From Desulfobacterales bacterium (GTDB lineage Bacteria > Desulfobacterota > Desulfobulbia > Desulfobulbales > Desulfocapsaceae), in the NCBI GenBank assembly GCA_013042695.1, contig JABDPQ010000153.1, positions 1-5,638 of the forward strand: 5,638 nt of DNA, read 5' to 3'. Below, piece by piece: positions 1 to 5,638 of the stretch; positions within the stretch are counted from its first letter, which is position 1, and every line of letters starts with the position of its first letter. Under the pieces are notes generated by a model that had not been told where the DNA came from, ran no database searches, and saw only the letters and a list, made by a program, of their open reading frames with translations. A program made the translations under genes and the position numbers.

Positions 1-1350
1 GACAACGCATCTGAGTTTCCTGCATCGGTGCCGACCTTCGCGCACTATCTTCGGGATCTTGGCTATAAGACCTGCCTCAGCGGCAAGATGCATTTCGTTG
101 GTCCCGATCAGCTTCATGGATTTGAAGAACGCCTGACAACTGATATTTACCCTTCAGATTTTGGCTGGACATCCGATTGGAGCAAAACCGATTTTCCTTT
201 TTCCCCGTCAGTAATGAGTCTACGCGGTGTTGTCGAGGCAGGCCTTTGCAAACGCTCCTTGCAGTTGGATTACGATGAAGAAGTCTGTATCACGTCGGTA
301 AAAAAAATCTACGATTATGCCCGGGATCGAGACAATCGCCCGTTTTTTTTGGCAGCGTCCTTCACCCATCCCCATAACCCCTTCACCATAACAAAGGAAT
401 ACTGGGACCGTTACGACCATGAAGAAATCGACCTACCTTCGGTACCGGCCATTCCTTTTGATGATCGCGATCCATGGAGCCAACGCTATTATTACCTGAT
501 AAGACAGGACGAACACAATGTCGACGAAGACACTATCCGCACCGCGCGCCACGCCTATTATGGAATGATCAGTTACGTTGATGATCAGGTTGGCAAGCTG
601 ATGAAGGCATTGAAAGACACCGGGCTGGCGGAAAATACCATCGTTGTTTTCACCTCCGATCATGGAGATATGATGGGTGAGCGCGGCATGTGGTATAAAT
701 TCAATCCATACGAATGGTCGGTTCGAGTGCCGCTGATCGTCTCATCACCAGGCGGCTTGAAAGGCCTCATAGAAGAGCGCGGTGTCTCATTGGTAGATCT
801 GCTGCCTACGTTTCTCGATATTGCGACCGATGGCAACCCTCCAGATCTTGTGGAGCCCGTTGACGGTCACAGTTTAGTCAACCTCATGCACAACGATGAT
901 CCGGATTGGCGTGACGATGTCATGATAGAATTCACTGGTGAAGGTATCTATTCGCCTTGTCTGATGTTGAGAAAAAACGGTTTCAAGTACGTTTATTGCG
1001 AAGACGACCCGGGAATGCTATTCGACTTGAACAACGACCCGAAGGAACTTCGTAATCTGTGTGGCGATCCGAAATACACCGCTACCGAAAAAGACATGCT
1101 GGAAGACATCCTATCGCGATGGGATCCGGTCGCAATGAAAGAGGATATCCTTCGAAGCCAAAAACGTCGGCTATTCATTCAAAGAGTTTTGCTCCAGGGC
1201 AACCGTTCACCGTGGGACTATCAGCCCTACCGCGACGCTTCAAAGGAGTTTGTACGTAGCGCAGCCGACACCGATACCACTATGACCAAGGGCCTCGCAC
1301 GATTTCCCTACATGGATCCGATTCCACCAGATACACCGAGATCGGAATAA
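1..1350 (+). CDS. betC: Choline-sulfatase (5'-truncated by window edge)
   Basis: Hydrolyses choline-O-sulfate to choline and sulfate in the cytoplasm, supplying sulfur and choline (a glycine betaine precursor). The frame is open from base 1 and the first codons (DNASEFPAS) already match the family, so the GTG at 28 is internal and not the start. About 70 residues are missing upstream, including the Cys that becomes formylglycine. Counting codons from base 1, visible landmarks are SGKMH (27-31), the hallmark GPDQLHGFEERLTTDIYP just after it, FTHPHNPF (121-128), the metal-binding FTSDHGD (217-223) with K233 following, FKYVYC (328-333), and a C-terminal tail from about 385 to 449 with SPWDYQP and DAS, typical of the choline-sulfatase C-terminal domain. 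The 449 visible residues plus about 70 fit the usual length of roughly 500-510. Family assignment is strong. Symbol and substrate rest on motif similarity recalled from characterised BetC; the catalytic Cys cannot be checked here. Confidence 0.93.
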   Translation, partial: DNASEFPASVPTFAHYLRDLGYKTCLSGKMHFVGPDQLHGFEERLTTDIYPSDFGWTSDWSKTDFPFSPSVMSLRGVVEAGLCKRSLQLDYDEEVCITSVKKIYDYARDRDNRPFFLAASFTHPHNPFTITKEYWDRYDHEEIDLPSVPAIPFDDRDPWSQRYYYLIRQDEHNVDEDTIRTARHAYYGMISYVDDQVGKLMKALKDTGLAENTIVVFTSDHGDMMGERGMWYKFNPYEWSVRVPLIVSSPGGLKGLIEERGVSLVDLLPTFLDIATDGNPPDLVEPVDGHSLVNLMHNDDPDWRDDVMIEFTGEGIYSPCLMLRKNGFKYVYCEDDPGMLFDLNNDPKELRNLCGDPKYTATEKDMLEDILSRWDPVAMKEDILRSQKRRLFIQRVLLQGNRSPWDYQPYRDASKEFVRSAADTDTTMTKGLARFPYMDPIPPDTPRSE

Positions 1351-1380
1351 GACTTACGGCTACCTTGGAAATAGTCTTTT
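1349..1380 (+). terminator. Weak possible Rho-independent terminator after betC
   Basis: AAGACT (1349-1354, overlapping the stop codon) is complementary to AGTCTT (1373-1378), and the 3' arm runs into TTTT (1377-1380). The stem is only 6 bp, has low G+C and an 18-base loop, so this is a marginal candidate. If real, it would separate transcription of the two sulfatase genes. Confidence 0.2.
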
Positions 1381-1468
1381 ATCCAAATTTCAAGTTGCGT
1401 ATAAAGATATTATCCTCAGAATATCAGCTCTAAGGTTGTGGTTAAAATTGCATACGCATGAAGATTTT

Positions 1469-1485
1469 AAATAAATATTTTATTT
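1469..1485 (+). promoter_or_regulatory. AT-only palindrome upstream of second sulfatase
   Basis: AAATAAA (1469-1475) and TTTATTT (1479-1485) form a perfect 7-bp inverted repeat around TAT, 37 bases before the ATG at 1522. It contains no G or C, so it is unlikely to terminate transcription. It lies in the only interval that could hold a promoter for the second sulfatase, and could be a regulator site or just AT-rich promoter DNA. A TATAAAAT at 1498-1505 resembles a -10 box, but no acceptable -35 lies 16-18 bases upstream and its start point would fall almost at the ribosome-binding site. I therefore do not assign a promoter. Confidence 0.25.
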
Positions 1486-1511
1486 TTCCCAGGCAGCTAT
1501 AAAATAACTTT

Positions 1512-1524
1512 GGGGATAACCATG
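1512..1524 (+). promoter_or_regulatory. Ribosome-binding site that fixes the ATG at 1522
   Basis: GGGG at 1512-1515 lies 6 bases before the ATG at 1522, a suitable spacing for a short Shine-Dalgarno core. An in-frame TTG at 1510 would add four residues (MGIT), but it overlaps this purine run and has no comparable site upstream. The protein from the ATG (MSANPNIILFITD) begins exactly where sulfatase sequences usually begin, just before the first beta strand. Confidence 0.5.
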
Positions 1525-2985
1525 TCTGCAAATCCGAATATTATCCTTTTTATTACTGATCAGCAGCGTGCTGATACTATCAATGCACTTGGCAGTCAAT
1601 GGATGATTACACCAAACCTCGACCGTCTCGTTAAAGAGGGTACTTCTTTTACGAGATGCTATACAACTTCGCCAGTTTGTGTAGCAGCACGAGCTAGTTT
1701 GTTTACCGGGTACTACCCACACAGCACTGGAACATTCACAAATTTCCAACCGTGGGAACCCACATGGATCAACCAGCTCGCTGATACCGGCTATCATTGC
1801 GTTAATATGGGGAAAATGCATATCAACCCGTACGACAAGCTTGGTGGTTTTCATCAACGTTACCCCATAGAAAACAAGGATCGTCCGTTATTTTTAGACG
1901 AGCACAAGCGGGCTTGGCATGATGAATGGGATAAGGCACTACATGCAAAAAACCTTACTAAGCCTTCTCGCTACAATCGTTTGAAGAAAGATCCAGAAGG
2001 TTTTTTGAAGGCGCAAGGGTGTTTCCCATGGGAATTGGATGGGGATATGCATTCAGATATCTTTTTGGGAGACACGGTTATTTGGTGGTTAAAAGAACGC
2101 GAATCCACTGCTCCACTCTTTTTGCAAATTGGTTTTCCAGGGCCGCATCCACCATATGATCCCGATCAAAAATATCTCTCCATGTACGATAATGTTGACA
2201 TACCTGTCCAGGATTTTAGTGATCAGGAACTTGAAGCACAACCAATTGCCATAAAAAATCTACGCAAAGATATGAAACGATTAAATATAGATTCGATAGC
2301 GTGGAAAGACAAACCGACCAAAGAGGACATGATCAAGATCCGTAAGCATTACGCAGCTAATGTCACAATGATCGATGAGAAAATTGGACAAATAATAAGT
2401 GTCCTTGATCAAAAAGGCTATCTCGAAAACTCGATAGTAATCTTTACCTCAGATCATGGCGATGCTCTAGGTGATCATGGGTGCATTCAAAAATGGAATA
2501 TGTATGAATCGTCAGTAAATGTTCCTCTTATATTCTGGTCTCCCAAATACGTACCTGCTGGCAAAATAAGTGACGAACTTGTGCAGCTTTTCGACGTGGC
2601 ACCCACTTTGTTAGAGAAAACCGATGTCTCAATTCCTGACTCATGGGAAGCTGAGTCCTTATGGCCTGTTATTAATGGGGAGTCGGGAGGACGAGAGGTT
2701 GTTTACAGTGAATTAGCTCGCGACCATATTCAAATTACAAGCGAGTATATCATTATGAGAAGGGATAAAGAATATAAACTCGTTTGGTATACTGATGACC
2801 ATTACGGCGAATTATATGATGTACTTAATGATCCAGGTGAACAACGTAATCTTTGGGCAGAGCCGGAGTATATCAGTAAACGTGATAGTTTATTACAGGC
2901 TTTAAAAGAGTGGCTCGCCATAAGTATGTTACGTGCAAATATGAAGCCATCCGAAAAAGCTCAGCAGGCAATGAAAATTGAGTAA
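1522..2985 (+). CDS. Cytoplasmic sulfatase (formylglycine-dependent) with CVAAR active site
   Basis: A complete 487-residue sulfatase of the alkaline phosphatase superfamily, predicted to hydrolyse a sulfate ester using a formylglycine made from a cysteine. The N-terminal strand IILFITDQQR carries the metal-binding D13. The active-site motif is SPVCVAARASLFTG, with C53 as the residue to be oxidised and R57 conserved. GKMH is at 97-100, GPHPPY around H209, and FTSDHGDALGDHG supplies metal ligands D311 and H312, followed by K324. The C-terminal ELYDVLNDPGEQRNLW is typical of the family. The CxAxR form, rather than CxPxR, is within the range of radical-SAM anSME maturases. No signal peptide or membrane segment is seen, so the protein is probably cytoplasmic. 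It begins 171 bases after betC on the same strand but is visibly more AT-rich. It lacks the choline-sulfatase hallmark GPDQLHGFEERL, so a different substrate is likely. A phosphonate or phosphate monoester/diester hydrolase of the same fold cannot be excluded. Confidence 0.9.
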   Translation: MSANPNIILFITDQQRADTINALGSQWMITPNLDRLVKEGTSFTRCYTTSPVCVAARASLFTGYYPHSTGTFTNFQPWEPTWINQLADTGYHCVNMGKMHINPYDKLGGFHQRYPIENKDRPLFLDEHKRAWHDEWDKALHAKNLTKPSRYNRLKKDPEGFLKAQGCFPWELDGDMHSDIFLGDTVIWWLKERESTAPLFLQIGFPGPHPPYDPDQKYLSMYDNVDIPVQDFSDQELEAQPIAIKNLRKDMKRLNIDSIAWKDKPTKEDMIKIRKHYAANVTMIDEKIGQIISVLDQKGYLENSIVIFTSDHGDALGDHGCIQKWNMYESSVNVPLIFWSPKYVPAGKISDELVQLFDVAPTLLEKTDVSIPDSWEAESLWPVINGESGGREVVYSELARDHIQITSEYIIMRRDKEYKLVWYTDDHYGELYDVLNDPGEQRNLWAEPEYISKRDSLLQALKEWLAISMLRANMKPSEKAQQAMKIE

Positions 2986-3024
2986 TTACATCTATGTTGA
3001 TTATTCTGTTTAGTTTACATTCAT

Positions 3025-3046
3025 AACTGACTGATCTCGCTCAGTT
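3025..3046 (+). terminator. Weak hairpin downstream of second sulfatase
   Basis: AACTGA (3025-3030) and TCAGTT (3041-3046) form a 6-bp stem with a 10-base loop, 40 bases after the sulfatase stop codon. Only a short TTAAG follows, so it is a poor intrinsic terminator. The 3' arm lies inside the probable IS3-type end, so the pairing may be accidental. Confidence 0.2.
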
Positions 3047-3098
3047 TAAGTGGACACAAAGTTAAGTAATTTTCAAGAGAATAGATTCGGAGTTCATG
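3032..3098 (+). mobile_element. Probable left-end remnant of an IS3-family insertion sequence
   Basis: The stretch begins with TGATCT, has CAG at element positions 11-13, AGTGGACAC at positions 18-26 and TAAGT shortly after. Recalled from memory, the E. coli IS3 left end has the same blocks at the same positions. An ATG at 3096 lies 64 bases from the terminal T, close to the 65-base leader before OrfA in IS3. The frame from that ATG is only 22 residues (to TAA at 3162-3164) and does not resemble an IS3 OrfA helix-turn-helix protein. I find no matching right end (GTGTCCACT ... AGATCA) in the window. This therefore looks like a solo end left after a deletion. The 3' boundary given is the end of the leader-like part and is approximate. 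Confidence 0.5.
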
Positions 3099-3314
3099 AT
3101 TGCTGCACTTTCTCAGCATGAAAAGAATCCAATGGCAATACTAGCAATTATTAATGCTCTGTAAATTGAGATAGTTCCTGATTCCCTATCCAAACAGATA
3201 AACTGACCATCCGATAGGTTGGCACTGGAAGGTTTAACTATATCCTGAATCCGTGACGGCTTTGTGTCGAATTACAAGTAACTATTGGTTGTTGTGATAA
3301 AAAATATCTTATTC

Positions 3315-3358
3315 ATTGGGTGACCGTCTTTACCCCGCCGCCCTTCGGGGCGCCCAAT
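3315..3358 (+). repeat. Two-part hairpin with a TTCG tetraloop
   Basis: The inner stem CGCCC/GGGCG (3339-3343 with 3348-3352) closes a TTCG loop, one of the most stable RNA tetraloops. ATTGGG (3315-3320) and CCCAAT (3353-3358) pair outside it as a 6-bp outer stem, leaving an 18-base bulge on the 5' side. No T-run follows, so it is not an intrinsic terminator in the usual form. It is the GC-richest spot in an AT-rich interval and starts a series of adjacent inverted repeats. Confidence 0.55.
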
Positions 3359-3362
3359 AACA

Positions 3363-3435
3363 CTACATCTGCTGTGTTGACAACTCGTTGATATACCCAA
3401 GTATTACCAACATTGTTGTCGCCTTGCATCTGTAG
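3363..3435 (+). repeat. Long imperfect nested inverted repeat
   Basis: Five complementary segments are nested in order around a CCAA loop at 3397-3400: ATAC/GTAT (3393-3396 with 3401-3404), GTTG/CAAC (3387-3390 with 3408-3411), GACAAC/GTTGTC (3379-3384 with 3415-3420), GC/GC (3371-3372 with 3426-3427) and CTACA/TGTAG (3363-3367 with 3431-3435). Together they give 21 pairs in a 73-base span with small internal loops. This could be a structured RNA, an extruded cruciform, or a folded recombination site. It lacks the RYYYAAC and GTTRRRY boxes expected of an integron attC site. The outer CTACA can instead take part in an AACAC/GTGTT hairpin (3359-3363 with 3374-3378). Confidence 0.5.
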
Positions 3436-3470
3436 CGCTCTTGGACGCTCACAGATTCAGGTATCTGAAT
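3430..3470 (+). repeat. Two back-to-back short hairpins
   Basis: CTGTAGCG (3430-3437) pairs with CGCT and ACAG (3446-3449 and 3451-3454), giving an 8-bp stem with a single bulged C at 3450. The very next base starts a second hairpin: ATTCAG (3455-3460) and CTGAAT (3465-3470), a perfect 6-bp stem around a GTAT loop. The first competes with the outer pairing of the upstream 73-base structure, since both use 3431-3435. No U-tract follows, so neither is a standard terminator. Confidence 0.5.
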
Positions 3471-3606
3471 ATTCACTAAAGGAAGGTGATCAGGTACAAT
3501 GTAACATTATATTATTAAAGAAGAAGCAAGATATTTGAGTGGTAAGTGACCTCCTCGACACAACCTGCAAACCTAACTAGGCCCAACCTGCTCTCTTCTT
3601 CAAGGG

Positions 3607-3660
3607 GAGGCTATCAATTTGATATAAGGCTATGAGGCTATCAATTTGATATAAGGCTAT
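3607..3660 (+). repeat. Perfect 27-bp tandem duplication with embedded palindromes
   Basis: Bases 3607-3633 are repeated without change at 3634-3660. Each copy contains the 13-bp palindrome TATCAATTTGATA (3612-3624 and 3639-3651). AGGCTAT occurs near both ends of each unit, four times in all (3608, 3627, 3635, 3654). Tandem palindromes 27 bp apart, about 225 bases upstream of the ligase start, look like paired operator sites. A simple slippage duplication in non-coding DNA would give the same exact repeat. The nearest T-tracts and A-tracts do not suggest a replication origin. Confidence 0.8.
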
Positions 3661-3831
3661 ATGTAACAACTAGAAAAATCGCAAATGGGCATTGGGGTAT
3701 AGTGCAGCAACCCGCCTCAAAATTTCACCTGTGTAGCACATATTCATCGCACGCCTCGATTTAGAAGAAAATATCTCGTTTCAGGATGGAAATTAGCCTA
3801 AGATTAAATTTATCAGAAGTGAGATTAATTC

Positions 3832-3846
3832 GGACGTAAAACGTCC
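3832..3846 (+). promoter_or_regulatory. Perfect hairpin or operator before the acyl-CoA ligase
   Basis: GGACGT (3832-3837) and ACGTCC (3841-3846) form a 6-bp perfect inverted repeat around AAA, ending 39 bases before the ATG at 3886. The arms are GC-rich within an AT-rich leader. TATTG then an A-run follows, so it is not an intrinsic terminator on this strand, nor is there a T-run after it on the other strand. It could be a repressor site or a leader hairpin. Confidence 0.4.
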
Positions 3847-3885
3847 TATTGAAAAAAAACCAGCAGGCAATTGACAAGTTAAATA

Positions 3886-5638
3886 ATGAAAAAGATTTTT
3901 TATCCAAAAAGTGTTGCCGTTATTGGTGTTTCCCCAAACCCCAGGAACCTGGGTCGAAACATTGTTCTCAATTTAATTGATTTCGGATTTGACGGAATTG
4001 TATATGCGGTAGGAGCTAACGGGGGAATGTTTGCAACCCGCAGAATCTATAAGTCTCTGCTGGACATTCCAGATCATGTCGATCTGGCTGTAATTCTCGT
4101 GCCAGCAAGGTTTGTCCCTGACGTTCTTGAAGAATGCGGCCAGAAAAGCGTTCAGCGCGCCATCATTGAAACCGCCGGTTTCAGTGAATACAGCGAGGAG
4201 GGCAGAGCATTGGAAGTCCAGATTGTTGCCATTGCTGAAAAATATGGAATTCGATTCACCGGCCCAAACAGTATAGGAGCCATTAATATGGAAAATGGTT
4301 TCTGTGTTCCTTTTGCCAGGTTGGAGCCGCAAAGCCACGTGGGAAGCGTATCAATGATATCCCAGAGCGGCGGGGTTGGAATGAGTATCATGAATCATAT
4401 GGCCAAGGAAGGTATTGGTCTCAATAAATTCGTCTCCATTGGCAATGCATTGGACACTTCGGCCGAAGACATGCTTGAATATCTGATTGAAGATGATGGT
4501 ACCCAGATCATTTTTATGTATTTGGAAGGCATTAATGACGGTCGTCGTCTCATGAAACTGGCAAAGCGTTCACCCAAACCTGTTCTGGTCTTTAAATCCA
4601 ATGTAGGTAAACTGGGCCATAATATCGCAGCATCACATACCGGGGCATTATCCAGTGATGACCAGGTGGTGGAAGCCGCATTTCACCAGTGCGGAATCAC
4701 AAGGGTGCACGATGTTACAACGCTTTCCAACTATATGAAGACTCTCAGACTGCCGCCCCTGACGGGAAACCGGCTGGCAATTATTTCCCGCTCCGGTGGT
4801 CATGCCATAATTGCCGCGGATGCATGCGAAAAAACAGGTTTTACCCTCTCTGAATTCCCCAAAGAATTTATCCAGGAGATTGAGAAACATTTCAGAGCAT
4901 CTGTAATCAAACTGACAAATCCTCTGGATTTAGGCGATATTCTCGATCTGGATGTTTATCGCCGAATTGTGAGTGAGACCTTGATCCGGGAGAATGTTGA
5001 TGGAGTCGTATTCTTACATACATCGGTAGATAAAACAGAGCGTGACAATAATGCAAAACTCATTGGCAGCCTCGCTCGAATGTGCCAGGAGCAGAACAAG
5101 CCGATCGCCATATATCTGTCCGCAGGAGTCGATGAGATTGATTCCTTAATGGAACAGTTCAATTTTCCGATTTTCACCCGGATTGTCGAGACCTTTCAGG
5201 CATTGAAACTCAGTTATGACCACTCTCAAATCATTGCCGGCACAAGGCGAAAAGACGACCCCACAATATTTTCAGTTAATAATAGCAGGGTCAATGAACT
5301 GCTGGAGCAGGGCTTGAGCGACAAGAGAAACCTGCTCCTGCATGAAGCAATGGAAGTGTTGGAGCAATACGGGGTGCCAACTGTTAGAAGTGCAATTGCA
5401 ACCAGTGGTATGGAGGCCAAAAACGTCGCAGAAAATGTTGGCTATCCTGTGGCAATGAAACTGATCTCAGAAGATGTCCTGCATAAATCAGATGTGGGTG
5501 GGGTCGAACTTAATTTGAGAGGCGGCAGTACGGTTGAGCAAGCCTATGATAAAATGATGGCACGAATCCATGAGTCCTATCCGAAAGCCAAGCTCGATGG
5601 TGTAATGATCCAGCCCATGGTCGCAGGCGGCAGGGAAC
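3886..5638 (+). CDS. ADP-forming acetate/acyl-CoA ligase, single chain (3'-truncated by window edge)
   Basis: Interconverts a carboxylic acid, CoA and ATP with acyl-CoA, ADP and phosphate; it can activate acids or make ATP from acyl-CoA. The 584 visible residues stay open to the last base. An N-terminal CoA-binding Rossmann domain (1-135) has PKSVAVIGVS near residue 7 and GPNSIG at 126-131. The succinyl-CoA-ligase-like domain (about 150-290) has SQSGGVG at 159-165 and SHTGA with H251, the expected phosphorylated histidine. A third domain has ISRSGGH (300-306) and NPLDLGD (345-351). The ATP-grasp domain begins near 480, with VAMK (522-525) and HKSDVGGV (533-540), where H533 matches the second catalytic histidine of fused AcdAB-type enzymes. 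Roughly 110-120 residues are missing if the length is the usual 700. ATG 3886 directly follows an in-frame TAA (3880-3882), and MKKIFYPKSVAVIG is a typical start, though the Shine-Dalgarno is weak. A C-terminal GNAT domain, as in Pat/PatZ acetyltransferases, cannot be ruled out. The acid used is unknown. Confidence 0.92.
   Translation, partial: MKKIFYPKSVAVIGVSPNPRNLGRNIVLNLIDFGFDGIVYAVGANGGMFATRRIYKSLLDIPDHVDLAVILVPARFVPDVLEECGQKSVQRAIIETAGFSEYSEEGRALEVQIVAIAEKYGIRFTGPNSIGAINMENGFCVPFARLEPQSHVGSVSMISQSGGVGMSIMNHMAKEGIGLNKFVSIGNALDTSAEDMLEYLIEDDGTQIIFMYLEGINDGRRLMKLAKRSPKPVLVFKSNVGKLGHNIAASHTGALSSDDQVVEAAFHQCGITRVHDVTTLSNYMKTLRLPPLTGNRLAIISRSGGHAIIAADACEKTGFTLSEFPKEFIQEIEKHFRASVIKLTNPLDLGDILDLDVYRRIVSETLIRENVDGVVFLHTSVDKTERDNNAKLIGSLARMCQEQNKPIAIYLSAGVDEIDSLMEQFNFPIFTRIVETFQALKLSYDHSQIIAGTRRKDDPTIFSVNNSRVNELLEQGLSDKRNLLLHEAMEVLEQYGVPTVRSAIATSGMEAKNVAENVGYPVAMKLISEDVLHKSDVGGVELNLRGGSTVEQAYDKMMARIHESYPKAKLDGVMIQPMVAGGRE

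Larger units (their letters stand above)
2986..3885. other. 900-base non-coding interval with mobile-element debris and inverted repeats
   Basis: No reading frame on either strand gives a convincing protein; stops are frequent in all frames and the few open stretches are about 50 codons or fewer. The interval is AT-rich (the sampled line 3481-3540 is 30% G+C), apart from a small GC-rich hairpin near 3345. It contains a probable IS3-type end (3032 onward), a hairpin-rich block (3315-3470), a 27-bp tandem duplication (3607-3660), a pair of AGATTAA direct repeats 21 bases apart (3801-3807 and 3822-3828), and a hairpin at 3832-3846. It looks like a site of past insertion and decay that still carries regulatory or structured DNA upstream of the ligase gene. 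No confident promoter is visible. Confidence 0.7.

Noticed and set aside
3096..3164. 22-codon frame starting at the ATG after the IS3-like leader
   Set aside because: It is very short and does not resemble IS3 OrfA; GGAG at 3089-3092 is only 3 bases from the ATG. It is kept only as part of the IS-remnant description.
3113..3271. Open minus-strand stretch of about 50 codons with a hydrophobic C-terminal segment
   Set aside because: It lies directly after an in-frame stop, has no ATG or GTG start near its beginning, no ribosome-binding site and no recognisable family. Its length is within chance.
3353..3435. Integron attC site
   Set aside because: The imperfect nested repeat is suggestive, but the required RYYYAAC and GTTRRRY boxes are not in place, and there is no integrase or cassette gene in the window.
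3561..3591. Direct repeat CAACCTGC (3561-3568 and 3584-3591)
   Set aside because: Two 8-base copies in non-coding DNA with no symmetry or context are too little to support a feature.
3607..3660. CRISPR array or plasmid-type iterons
   Set aside because: There are only two units, directly abutting with no spacers, and no cas or replication gene is nearby.
3871..3899. TTGACA at 3871-3876 as a -35 box for the ligase gene
   Set aside because: A -10 box at the proper spacing would fall at about 3894, inside the coding sequence, and the bases there (GATTTT) do not fit.
3973..5420. Several minus-strand open frames of 64-121 codons across the ligase gene
   Set aside because: They lie opposite a strongly conserved coding frame and show no family resemblance, so they are shadow frames.

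Overview
The window is bacterial DNA with three protein-coding genes, all on the + strand, and one unusually long non-coding gap. Two genes are cut by the window edges. The products suggest a Gram-negative, probably proteobacterial heterotroph that uses organic sulfate esters. Nothing fixes the taxon. A sulfatase active-site motif readable by the oxygen-sensitive anSME maturases, and an ADP-forming acyl-CoA ligase, would both suit an anaerobe or facultative anaerobe, but that is inference.

Layout. Positions 1-1350 hold the 3' part of a choline-sulfatase gene (betC type); its start and the codon for its catalytic cysteine lie upstream of the window. Positions 1351-1521 are a 171-base gap with a weak terminator-like hairpin, an AT-only palindrome and a short ribosome-binding site. 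Positions 1522-2985 hold a complete second sulfatase of 487 residues, with a Cys-Val-Ala-Ala-Arg active site and no signal peptide. Positions 2986-3885 are 900 bases without a convincing gene: a probable left-end remnant of an IS3-family element (from 3032), a dense cluster of hairpin-forming inverted repeats (3315-3470), a perfect 27-bp tandem duplication carrying a 13-bp palindrome (3607-3660), and a 15-base hairpin (3832-3846) just before the next gene. Positions 3886-5638 hold a single-chain ADP-forming acetyl/acyl-CoA ligase that runs off the 3' edge inside its ATP-grasp domain.

How the parts may work together. Choline-sulfatase releases choline and sulfate from choline-O-sulfate in the cytoplasm. 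The second sulfatase would hydrolyse another sulfate ester, of unknown identity, in the same compartment. The acyl-CoA ligase could activate a carboxylic acid from such a pathway, or make ATP from an acyl-CoA. However, 900 bases of decayed, structured DNA separate it from the sulfatases, so co-transcription is doubtful. Sampled lines give about 50% G+C for the first gene and about 40% for the second, so the second sulfatase may have a separate origin.

I see no clear evidence of a wholly new system. The parts most worth following up are the structured non-coding block and the tandem palindromic repeats between the second sulfatase and the ligase.
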